From an uncultured Megamonas sp. (GTDB lineage: Bacteria; Bacillota_C; Negativicutes; Selenomonadales; Selenomonadaceae): DNA of 41,033 bases. The first letter of the stretch is position 1. The number at the start of each line of letters is the position of its first letter. The stretch is from the NCBI GenBank assembly GCA_900556715.1, contig USPM01000005.1, positions 1 through 41,033 of the forward strand. Direction: 5' to 3'. Below are positions 34,471 through 41,033 of this stretch, piece by piece. Under the pieces are notes generated by a model that searched no databases, was not told the DNA's origin, and saw nothing but the letters and a program-made list of their open reading frames with translations. The position numbers and the translations under genes were made by a program.

Positions 34471-35859
34471 TCACTCCTCAATAGGATCGTTAAAGCCGAT
34501 TATTAATGTGGCGATAAAGCCGAAAATATAGGCTGTGAAAAGTCCGATTAGATAATAAAGCATTTTGTCTGTACTAGCTGTGAGTGGTAGACCAGATAAG
34601 CCAATGGAGGTAGCACCTACATGGAAAAATGCTTGGACTGCACCACCGAAAGCACCGCCGATACAAGCAGAGATGAAGGGTTTGCCAAGCGGTAAGGTTA
34701 CACCGTAAATCAAAGGTTCGCCAATGCCCATGAAGCCGACAGGAAGGGCAGAAGCTATGGTTTGTTTTAATTTTTGATTTTTAGTTTTGAGATATACAGC
34801 GATAGAAGCACCGACTTGCCCTGCTCCTGCCATAGCTAAGATAGGTAAAAGGATAGTAACACCATATTGATTGAGCAGTTCAGCGTGAATAGGTGTGAGT
34901 CCTTGGTGAAGACCTGTCATAACGAGTGGCAAGAAGATACCGCCGATGATAAAGCCAGTGATAGCACCACCAGAATTGATTGCAGATGTTACGAGCACGC
35001 CGATAGTCTCAGCGATGATACCGCCGATAGGTTGTAAGATGAATAGAGCAGGGAAAGTGGCGATTAAAATCACGAGCAGTGGTGTTAAGAATAAATCTAA
35101 AATTTTTGGCACGATTTTGTGCAATTTGTTTTCTAACCATGAGGAAAAAGCTACTACTAATAAGACGGCAACGATACCACCACGACCTGCTAGTAAATCT
35201 ATATTAAATAGGCTAATATTGTTGAGCATGGGGTGTGTGATGATGGCTGCCATAGTACCGCCGAGCATAGGAGAAGCGTGAAATTCTTTGGCGGTGTTGA
35301 TGCCGACAAAAAGATTTAAGCCGAAAAATACGGCATTTCCTGCTATTTGTAAAACTTGGATTGCTGGGTAGCTTGTGATAGTAGGATCAATTTTTAAGGC
35401 GATATTTAATAATCCTGTGATTAGACCGCAAGCGATAAATGCAGGTATAAGTGGCATGAAGATATTAGAAATGCGTTTTAATAATAATTTAAAAGGTGTA
35501 GCATTTTTTTTGCGGATTTGTTGATGAAGTTCTTCGGCATTGCCAAATTGTTTTTGATTGTTATTTGTATCTTGATTTGTATTTTGAGCATTAGTTTCAA
35601 GACTTTTATTTGCATATAATTTTTTGAATTCAGAAGTTACTTCATTTACTTTTCCAGGGCCTAAGATGATTTGTAGTTCATTATCATTTAAGTTTACGCC
35701 TAAGACATTGGGAATATTTTTTAATTCTTTTAACGGTAAATTAGTGATATCTTCTGTTTTTAATTGTAAGCGAAGTCTAGTCATACAATTATTTATTTTT
35801 AAGATAGAAAATGACTTCATAAGTTCATAGATAGCAAAAGCTGTTTGTTGTAAATTCAT
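34471..35859 (-). CDS. murP: PTS N-acetylmuramic acid transporter, EIIBC
   Basis: A 462-residue PTS permease. The EIIB domain (about 1-85) has its phosphocysteine C25 in INNCMTRLRLQL. A polar Asn/Gln-rich linker (about 90-110) leads to an EIIC domain with some eight to ten membrane segments and the sugar-site GIGEPLIYGV. It is assigned to MurNAc (or MurNAc-GlcNAc) because it lies between murQ and mupG. No EIIA domain is fused and no crr gene is nearby, so EIIA must come from elsewhere, as in E. coli MurP. It follows murQ by 13 bp with GCGAGG as ribosome site. Confidence 0.92.
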   Translation of the reverse strand: MNLQQTAFAIYELMKSFSILKINNCMTRLRLQLKTEDITNLPLKELKNIPNVLGVNLNDNELQIILGPGKVNEVTSEFKKLYANKSLETNAQNTNQDTNNNQKQFGNAEELHQQIRKKNATPFKLLLKRISNIFMPLIPAFIACGLITGLLNIALKIDPTITSYPAIQVLQIAGNAVFFGLNLFVGINTAKEFHASPMLGGTMAAIITHPMLNNISLFNIDLLAGRGGIVAVLLVVAFSSWLENKLHKIVPKILDLFLTPLLVILIATFPALFILQPIGGIIAETIGVLVTSAINSGGAITGFIIGGIFLPLVMTGLHQGLTPIHAELLNQYGVTILLPILAMAGAGQVGASIAVYLKTKNQKLKQTIASALPVGFMGIGEPLIYGVTLPLGKPFISACIGGAFGGAVQAFFHVGATSIGLSGLPLTASTDKMLYYLIGLFTAYIFGFIATLIIGFNDPIEE

Positions 35860-35872
35860 AGAAACCTCGCAA

Positions 35873-36778
35873 TTATTTTTTCATACTATTTAATGATTTA
35901 GAGATAAAACCTTCATTATTATTTAAGCTAGAGAGTGCTTCTTCATAGGAAATATTGGCAAGTAGCATTAAAATTGCAGGTTTTACTTTGCCTTGAGTGA
36001 TGGCTAAAGTATCAATAGCAGTTTGTCGGTCGCAATTAGTAGCTTCCATCAATATGCGTCTTGCTCTTTCTTCGAGTTTTTTATTAGATGATTTTACATC
36101 AACCATTAAATTACTATATACTTTGCCCAATTTTATCATGGTGCAAGTGGAGAGCATATTTAAAATTATTTTTTGGGCAGTACCTGCTTTCATACGTGTA
36201 CTACCTGTGATTGCTTCTGGGCCAGTCAAAGCTTCAATGGCAATTTTGGCATGAGAGCTGATTTCACTATTACTAGTGCAACTGATGGCGATAGTCAAGG
36301 CATTTATGCTATTGGCAAAATCTAATCCGCCGATTACATAAGGAGTTCTACCGCTGGCTGCAATACCAACAACACAGTCTTTGGCGGATAAATTTTTTGC
36401 TTGTAAATCTTCTTGAGCGAGAGTCAAAGAATCTTCTGCACCTTCTTGAGCTTTGAAGATTGCATTATAACCACCTGCGATAATTCCCTGTACCATTTCA
36501 GGGTCAGTGCTGTAAGTTGGTGGACATTCCACAGCGTCCAAGATGCCAAGTCTACCTGATGTGCCAGCACCGATATAAAATAAGCGTCCGCCGTCTTTGA
36601 GGCGAGAGGTGATTTCATCAACAGCCATGGCAATTTGTGGCAATACATTACGGATAGCAATGGCTACGCGTTTGTCTTCTTCGTTTAGAAGCATACACAT
36701 TTCTAAAGTGGATACATTATCAATATTTAATGTATAAGGATTGCGTTTTTCAGTTAAGAGATTGTTTAAATTTATCAT
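35873..36778 (-). CDS. murQ: N-acetylmuramic acid 6-phosphate etherase
   Basis: A 301-residue SIS-domain enzyme that removes the D-lactyl ether from MurNAc 6-phosphate, giving GlcNAc 6-phosphate. Family marks are LTEKRNPYTLNID near the start, YIGAGTSGRLGILDAVECPP (the sugar-phosphate site with the conserved catalytic glutamate) and GIAASGRTPYVIGGL. GPEAITGSTRMKAGTAQK follows. Length is normal (about 300). It is first in a minus-strand operon murQ-murP-mupG with a good promoter upstream. The operon recovers peptidoglycan sugars. Confidence 0.96.
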   Translation of the reverse strand: MINLNNLLTEKRNPYTLNIDNVSTLEMCMLLNEEDKRVAIAIRNVLPQIAMAVDEITSRLKDGGRLFYIGAGTSGRLGILDAVECPPTYSTDPEMVQGIIAGGYNAIFKAQEGAEDSLTLAQEDLQAKNLSAKDCVVGIAASGRTPYVIGGLDFANSINALTIAISCTSNSEISSHAKIAIEALTGPEAITGSTRMKAGTAQKIILNMLSTCTMIKLGKVYSNLMVDVKSSNKKLEERARRILMEATNCDRQTAIDTLAITQGKVKPAILMLLANISYEEALSSLNNNEGFISKSLNSMKK

Positions 36779-36820
36779 AAATAAAAGATACTCCTTTAAA
36801 AATATTTAATACATTTTTTC

Positions 36821-36849
36821 ATTATAGATAATGGCTTTTTTATTGGCAA
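36821..36849 (-). promoter_or_regulatory. murQ operon promoter
   Basis: On the minus strand, TTGCCA (36844-36849), a 17-bp spacer and TATAAT (36821-36826). Transcription starts near 36815 and runs into murQ. Confidence 0.8.
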
Positions 36850-36973
36850 GGATAAGCTAGGATTTTTTAATTAATTTTAAATAATATTTTAAGTATAATT
36901 TAATTTTCTCATGATATATTTAATATATAAGATGTACATAAATAAAAAAAGATGTATAAAAGGTTGTGTAAAT

Positions 36974-37243
36974 ATGTTAAAATTAATTAAAGGACGTTTG
37001 CAAAAATTTATTGGAATAATGGCCTTAGCATGTTTTTTATGTAGCCCTGTGAGCTATGCTGTAGAGTTGTCAACTGTAAGTGCAGCTCCTCGTCATGAAG
37101 AAAGACATGATCCACCACCTCCACCACCAAAACACGATAGACACGATAAACATGATGATGATAATGATTACGATAAAGGTGATATCACAACTGCTGTGTT
37201 AATCGGTGGCGTAATTGGTGCAGTAATTGCTAAAAATACTTGA
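36974..37243 (+). CDS. Small exported Pro/His/Asp-rich protein (first of two paralogues)
   Basis: An 89-residue protein I cannot assign to a named family. Residues 1-30 are a signal peptide (basic LKLIKGRLQK, a hydrophobic core, then CFLCSPVSYA). A tract of six prolines stands at 47-52, followed by HDRHDKHDDDNDYDKGD. The C-terminal 20 residues, ITTAVLIGGVIGAVIAKNT, are hydrophobic and glycine-rich like a glycine-zipper anchor. The frame is open from 36911, but ATG 36974 begins the natural signal peptide. A TATAAT at 36894-36899 may be its -10, with a weak -35. The Asp/His tract suggests metal binding, which is inference. Confidence 0.75.
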   Translation: MLKLIKGRLQKFIGIMALACFLCSPVSYAVELSTVSAAPRHEERHDPPPPPPKHDRHDKHDDDNDYDKGDITTAVLIGGVIGAVIAKNT

Positions 37244-37285
37244 TGTTTAATATGTATATAATTTTTAGATAGGGAGGGTAGTAAA

Positions 37286-37765
37286 ATGAAAGAATTATTT
37301 TCCAAGAGAGCAAAGAAAATCATAACGGCTGTATCATTATCTTGTTTCTTATGCAGTCCAGTGAGTTATGTTTTCAGTATGAGTCAAGCATCTGCCGCAT
37401 CTTTGAATACAAATGTTGCCTATGAACAGCAATTTGATACAGCAGGATTTGCCAAAGATGATCACTGGAATCGTGGACGCTCTGATGAGGATAAGGATTG
37501 GAAAAAACCACCTCCACCTCGCGATGATGACAGAGATGATAAGCGACCACCTCGTCCTGATAGAGACGATGATGATTGGAGTCCACCACCACCTCGTCAT
37601 GATGATGATGACGATGATTGGGATAGAGATAGACCTCCACGTCATGACCGTGACGATAGAGATGACCGCGATGATGATAGCGACAAAGATTATGATAAAG
37701 GCGATATCACAGCTGCAGTATTAATCGGCGGTGTAATCGGTGCTATCATTGCTAAAAACACTTAA
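37286..37765 (+). CDS. Exported Asp/Pro/Arg-rich protein (second of two paralogues)
   Basis: A 159-residue paralogue of the gene 42 bp upstream. The signal peptide again contains CFLCSPVSY and probably ends at ASA near residue 38. Residues about 57-135 are low-complexity: alternating PPPPR and DDD/DRDD blocks with scattered H and W. The last 23 residues, starting DYDKGDITAAVLIGG, match the first paralogue at all but two positions. So the two share both ends and differ in the length of the acidic middle. AGGGAGG precedes ATG 37286. Probably periplasmic or outer-membrane associated. No family recognised. Confidence 0.8.
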   Translation: MKELFSKRAKKIITAVSLSCFLCSPVSYVFSMSQASAASLNTNVAYEQQFDTAGFAKDDHWNRGRSDEDKDWKKPPPPRDDDRDDKRPPRPDRDDDDWSPPPPRHDDDDDDWDRDRPPRHDRDDRDDRDDDSDKDYDKGDITAAVLIGGVIGAIIAKNT

Positions 37766-37821
37766 TAATATTATTAAATGATTTGAAAATTAAATATCGC
37801 AAAATAAATAAGCAAAAAAAT

Positions 37822-37862
37822 AAAAGGTAGATTAAATATATGAATTAATCTACCTTTTTGTT
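37822..37862. terminator. Two-way terminator between exported proteins and TonB receptor
   Basis: Perfect 14-bp stem AAAAGGTAGATTAA (37822-37835) with TTAATCTACCTTTT (37845-37858), a T run on the right and A-rich sequence on the left. It lies between convergent genes. Confidence 0.88.
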
Positions 37863-37889
37863 TTTTTATTATTTGTATTTTAGATTTTA

Positions 37890-39800
37890 TTAAAAAGTAT
37901 ATTCCATACCCATGAGTACAGTTCTACCAGGAGCAGGGCAATCTCCATCTAAGAAAGAGCCGATAGTTTCATATGATACATTGGTGATATTGGCTAATTT
38001 TAAATACGTAGACCATTGGTCATTGATTTTATAATTGAGATTAGCGTCGAGTATATAATAATTGCTATCGCTATAATAATTCGTATCTCTACCAGATACA
38101 GCATTTAATAAGATATTATTGTGCCATGTGTCGTCATGGTAGCTAAAACGAAGTTTATAGCTATTTGGAGCTACTGCACTGACATCAGTTTGATTACCAT
38201 TGCCGTCGGCAAAATCAGTATGAGTGATTGTACGGGCATAAGCAAGAGAAATATCGTATTTTGGACTGAAAATTTTATTATATTCTAATTGGAAACCACG
38301 TTTTTTCTGATTTTCAAAATTTACAGCACGGAATTTATCGTCTTCATATTTCCAGCCCAAGGGATCATCGATGTTTTCAATAAAAGCATTGAAATTAATA
38401 TCACTTGTTGAATCTAATTTATAACGTACACCTAGACTGCCTTTATGACCTGTTTCTGGTCGTAGATTAGGATTTCCTTGAATATGAGCATTATTGAAAT
38501 ATAAATCATCTAAAAATGGTGTAGCATAAATCTGACTTAAAGAAGCATAGATAACAGTATTTTCATCAGGTTTATAATCTAAAGCACCATTAGAAACGTA
38601 TTTTCCACCGAATTCACTGTTATTATTATAAGCAGATGTTCCAGTCAGTGTTAATTTATCAAAACGGCGAGTGCTTTGTAGGTAAACGGAAAAATTATCC
38701 ATGGATTTATTATAATTGCCACTGAAAATATTATTGTAATCATTGTTGATATTATCAACTTCATCTTTACGATAAGTAAGTCCCGCAGAAATGGTGTGGT
38801 CTTTACTGATTTTCCAAGCATCATGCCAATCAATACCTTGAGTAGTATTTTCCCAGCGACTATAAGTCTTTTCATTTTCTTGGTCACTTAGCCCTGTAGG
38901 GATATAGCTATCTCCTTGAGTATAATAGTGATAAATTGCTAAAAATGCTGGAGTCTCAGTATTTTCTTTATAATTATAAGTGAGTGCGAAATGGTTGATT
39001 AATTTTTCATAATTATAATCCTGTGGATAATTTTTGGATATCCATGTGCCTGTATCATTGCTTAGATGACCATAGTCAAAAGTCAAAGAAGTGTTGTCCG
39101 TCAATTTTTTATCAATGCGATAAGCCATTTCACGGCGATTGTTGTCAGAATTTGGCATTTCATGATTGTGATCATCAGTACCTTTATATTTCATATAATC
39201 AACATTATCAAAGCCACCAGTAGCCACCCATGACCAACCATCTAAACTGCCACTTGTTATAGCTTTGGCTTTCCAAGAACCATGTTCACCAGCAGCTAAA
39301 TCAACAGTTGTTTCGCGTTTATCGCCTTTTTTAGTGACGATATTGATAGCCCCACCAGGAGTATCATAATTTAAATATGTAGAACCTACAGCACCATGAA
39401 TGATCTCTATGCGTTCTAAATTCATTATTGAAGGCAATAAATCTAAATCATAGGAAGCACGACCGCTCATGATACCTTTATTCATATTCATGCGACGACC
39501 ATCGACGAAGATAGCAACTCTATCATCTCCATCAATGCGTACTACCATATGAGAAGTATTCAGTGAGCCTGAATTTACAATTACCCCATTAGCATAGGAA
39601 AGAGCTTCTGCTAGATTTTTATAGTGATTATCATGGATTTGTTCTTTGGTGATGATTGTAGTATAGCTAGGTGTAGCGATGAGATTATTGTTTTCTACTA
39701 GACTGTGAGCATTGGGTGTTTCATTGGCAAATGTAGTAGGCATAAAACAGCCAAATGCACTGAGAGTTAGTAATAAAGAAAGAGATTTTTTGTAATACAT
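37890..39800 (-). CDS. TonB-dependent outer-membrane receptor
   Basis: A 636-residue receptor. Residues 1-25 form a signal peptide ending TTFA. The plug domain spans roughly 40-165 and contains ITKEQIHDNHYKNLAEALSY, VRIDGDDRVAIFVDGRRMN, LERIEIIHGAVGSTYL and PGGAINIVTKKG. A beta-barrel follows, ending in aromatic MGMEYTF as required for outer-membrane insertion. LANITNVSYETIGSF is the typical last-strands motif. Its presence shows a diderm envelope. The ligand (siderophore, cobalamin, heme or other) cannot be told from sequence. It follows the basic membrane protein by 16 bp, so they are probably one operon. No TonB, ExbB/D or ABC importer gene is present here. Confidence 0.93.
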   Translation of the reverse strand: MYYKKSLSLLLTLSAFGCFMPTTFANETPNAHSLVENNNLIATPSYTTIITKEQIHDNHYKNLAEALSYANGVIVNSGSLNTSHMVVRIDGDDRVAIFVDGRRMNMNKGIMSGRASYDLDLLPSIMNLERIEIIHGAVGSTYLNYDTPGGAINIVTKKGDKRETTVDLAAGEHGSWKAKAITSGSLDGWSWVATGGFDNVDYMKYKGTDDHNHEMPNSDNNRREMAYRIDKKLTDNTSLTFDYGHLSNDTGTWISKNYPQDYNYEKLINHFALTYNYKENTETPAFLAIYHYYTQGDSYIPTGLSDQENEKTYSRWENTTQGIDWHDAWKISKDHTISAGLTYRKDEVDNINNDYNNIFSGNYNKSMDNFSVYLQSTRRFDKLTLTGTSAYNNNSEFGGKYVSNGALDYKPDENTVIYASLSQIYATPFLDDLYFNNAHIQGNPNLRPETGHKGSLGVRYKLDSTSDINFNAFIENIDDPLGWKYEDDKFRAVNFENQKKRGFQLEYNKIFSPKYDISLAYARTITHTDFADGNGNQTDVSAVAPNSYKLRFSYHDDTWHNNILLNAVSGRDTNYYSDSNYYILDANLNYKINDQWSTYLKLANITNVSYETIGSFLDGDCPAPGRTVLMGMEYTF

Positions 39801-39816
39801 AGAAGATGCTCCTTAA

Positions 39817-40722
39817 TTAGAATTTTTGTCGTTGGATTTTATAATAAAGGTAAAAAACAATGAGATATGAACATATCTTTCGTAGAAAATAACTGCAAAG
39901 ATAGATTAATCTTAAGCGGATTTTTTTGATTAATAATGATATTTTATGATAGATTAAAGCCATGAGAAATAAGAATATATTCATCTTTGAAGTTCGTCTT
40001 TGAATTAAATCATATAGATGAATGAGCGTATTAGTAATTAATTTACCGATCAAAGTACCTAATTGTGAAGTCAATAAACTCAAAGTGGCGATGATGATTA
40101 AAGTGATATCTACACCAATAAAATAAATGGTGCTGATACCGAGTAGAGGAATAATTATCCAAAATAGCAATTTAATCAATAATACGTTGAAAAACATCAT
40201 TAAAAGATTGCGTAAGAGACGTTTAGCCAAATTGGCATGAGTGATGATGAATTTATGAAGTCGTGAAAAAGCTTGTCGCAAAGGAAATAAAGACCTAATA
40301 AATAAACGGATGTCTTTTAAGCGTTGACGTAAATAGTCAAATAATTGCAAAAAAAATTGACGTAAATCATGAGGCAGACTGCGTAAGATATTATAGAGAT
40401 TGGTAGGAGAAAAATTCAGCAAGAATGATTTCATTATGCGTAGAATATCATTAGTTGAAGGTATTAAATTATGAAAATTAGTGGCAATTTGTTTTATAGA
40501 AGAGATGATATCTTTCAATGAATTGAGCGATAGATTTAGATTCATCAAATGCTGAATAAAATTACTGAGTGGTAATGGCAAAACAGTGAAAAATAAGCAG
40601 ATAATGACACCTAAGAAACGAAAAATAATGATGAGTAAAAAATGACGTAAGTATAAAAAAGGTCTTTGTTTAAATGCTTGCAAACGCAATTTTAATTTTT
40701 TTCGTTGTTTACGTAAAATCAT
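39817..40722 (-). CDS. Very basic, leucine/isoleucine-rich membrane protein, unrecognised
   Basis: A 301-residue protein of no family I recognise. It starts with a strongly basic stretch (RKQRKKLKLRLQAFKQR). It has a first hydrophobic segment at about 28-55, an amphipathic basic middle (55-165), and a second hydrophobic block at about 170-220 containing LLFWIIIPLLGISTIYF. Further basic and hydrophobic stretches run to the C-terminus. Acidic residues are very few. The ATG has AGGG six or seven bases upstream, a promoter lies behind it, and the TonB receptor follows 16 bp on, all of which argue for a real gene. It may be an inner-membrane partner of the receptor (inference only). Confidence 0.6.
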   Translation of the reverse strand: MILRKQRKKLKLRLQAFKQRPFLYLRHFLLIIIFRFLGVIICLFFTVLPLPLSNFIQHLMNLNLSLNSLKDIISSIKQIATNFHNLIPSTNDILRIMKSFLLNFSPTNLYNILRSLPHDLRQFFLQLFDYLRQRLKDIRLFIRSLFPLRQAFSRLHKFIITHANLAKRLLRNLLMMFFNVLLIKLLFWIIIPLLGISTIYFIGVDITLIIIATLSLLTSQLGTLIGKLITNTLIHLYDLIQRRTSKMNIFLFLMALIYHKISLLIKKIRLRLIYLCSYFLRKICSYLIVFYLYYKIQRQKF

Positions 40723-40751
40723 ATGAATACCCTAAAAATGTAGTTTTTTAT

Positions 40752-40781
40752 AGTATATAATTTTTATAACTACATTATCAA
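40752..40781 (-). promoter_or_regulatory. Probable promoter of the membrane-protein/TonB-receptor operon
   Basis: On the minus strand, TTGATA (40776-40781), 18-bp spacer, TATACT (40752-40757). I see no clear Fur box or cobalamin riboswitch, so the regulator of the receptor is not evident. Confidence 0.5.
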
Positions 40782-40807
40782 GAAATTATAGGGAAAGATA
40801 TATAAAA

Positions 40808-40856
40808 AAAGACTATATTTAAACTAAGAGATTTTTTTAGTCTAAATATAGTCTTT
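40808..40856 (-). terminator. Terminator of bioA
   Basis: A 19-bp inverted repeat with one mismatch, 40808-40826 with 40838-40856 (core GACTATATTTA). On the minus strand it is followed by a T run (the A run at 40804-40810), so it ends the transcript coming from bioA. Confidence 0.8.
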
Positions 40857-40860
40857 AATT

Positions 40861-41033
40861 TTAGGAATTTAAAATTTCATTTATAGAAGCACTGCAAATA
40901 GAGATGGCTTTATCTAATGTTTCTTTATCGATATTTAATGGCGGATTGAAATACAATACATCACCTAGAGGGCGAAGCAATAAACCTTTTTGGAGGGCAT
41001 TTTTATATATTTGATAGCCAAGTCGTTTTTTGC
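40861..41033 (-). CDS. bioA: Adenosylmethionine-8-amino-7-oxononanoate aminotransferase, 3' end only
   Basis: The last 56 codons of a minus-strand gene that runs off the right edge of the window. The translation contains YKNALQKGLLLRPLGDVLYF followed by NPPLNIDKETLDKAI and ends ASINEILNS. The LLLRPLGDVLYFNPPL stretch is the conserved C-terminus of BioA, which makes 7,8-diaminopelargonate in biotin synthesis. It sits too close to the end to say what surrounds it. The stop is TAA at 40861-40863, with a terminator immediately after. Confidence 0.85.
   Translation of the reverse strand, partial: KKRLGYQIYKNALQKGLLLRPLGDVLYFNPPLNIDKETLDKAISICSASINEILNS

Noticed and set aside
34946..35281. Plus-strand frame inside murP
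   Set aside because: It is a shadow of the minus-strand PTS gene with no ribosome site or family features.
36911..36973. Upstream extension of the first small exported protein
   Set aside because: It would put a non-conserved 21-residue stretch before a natural signal peptide; ATG 36974 is better.
37349..37724. Alternative frames across the Asp/Pro-rich gene (His-, Ile/Arg- or Met-rich)
   Set aside because: They are artefacts of the low-complexity GAT/CCA codon tracts. The frame starting at 37286 has a signal peptide, a ribosome site and a paralogue.
40723..40800. Fur box or cobalamin riboswitch before the TonB receptor operon
   Set aside because: Only AT-rich partial dyads are present, with no convincing match, and the space is too short for a riboswitch.
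1..41033. tRNA or rRNA genes
   Set aside because: I saw no cloverleaf with conserved T-arm sequence and no rRNA-like stretch on either strand.

Overview
The window (AT-rich, roughly one third G+C by eye) reads as a chromosome segment of a diderm Firmicute of the Negativicutes. A Megamonas- or Selenomonas-like bacterium is my best guess; this rests on gene content, not on a database match. Firmicute-type features (a T-box in front of thrS, an L20-type leader before infC-rpmI-rplT, class 1B PyrK/PyrD, LL-diaminopimelate aminotransferase, strong AGGAGG ribosome sites with frequent TTG and GTG starts) sit beside an outer-membrane TonB-dependent receptor. All coordinates and repeat counts were worked out by hand.

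Layout. 0.3-1.2 kb: a YitT-type membrane protein. 1.2-7.7 kb: a polyamine cluster (speD, a PLP basic amino-acid decarboxylase, speE, speB, carboxy(nor)spermidine synthase and its decarboxylase) that encodes both known routes to spermidine. 7.9-13.1 kb: two tandem DUF445 proteins and two tandem TrkH/KtrB potassium-uptake subunits. 13.2-15.1 kb: threonine kinase and CobD for the cobalamin aminopropanol arm. 15.2-16.6 kb, minus strand: YdcF and DUF1349 proteins. 16.9-19.1 kb: T-box plus thrS. 19.2-20.6 kb, minus strand: a dihydroorotase/allantoinase-family amidohydrolase. 21.0-23.7 kb: an EamA exporter and pyrK-pyrD.

23.88-26.66 kb is a CRISPR array of 43 repeats and 42 spacers with no cas gene in the window. 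Its leader promoter is on the left and its decayed terminal repeat on the right. Several spacers can be read: one encodes a ParA Walker A motif, one an SNF2 helicase motif VI, two are near reverse complements of each other, and two adjacent ones overlap by 18 nt on their target. A small HTH-like gene follows directly.

26.9-30.8 kb: the infC-rpmI-rplT operon (infC apparently starting at AUU), dapL and an exported esterase. 30.9-32.1 kb: a broken Rpn-type transposase/nuclease fragment and two copies of a long dispersed extragenic element, with a third copy at 20.6-20.9 kb. 32.1-36.8 kb, minus strand: an orphan type I specificity subunit hsdS, then a murQ-murP-mupG operon for MurNAc or MurNAc-GlcNAc recovery. 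37.0-37.8 kb: two paralogous exported proteins with Pro/Asp/His-rich tracts and a near-identical glycine-rich C-terminus. They converge on a minus-strand pair: an unrecognised very basic membrane protein and a TonB-dependent receptor. The right edge holds the 3' end of bioA.

The most interesting unexplained items are the tandem Asp/Pro-rich exported proteins, the dispersed hairpin-bounded element, the readable CRISPR spacers, the doubled spermidine pathway, and a minus-strand terminator with phased GATTAAA repeats between DUF1349 and thrS.
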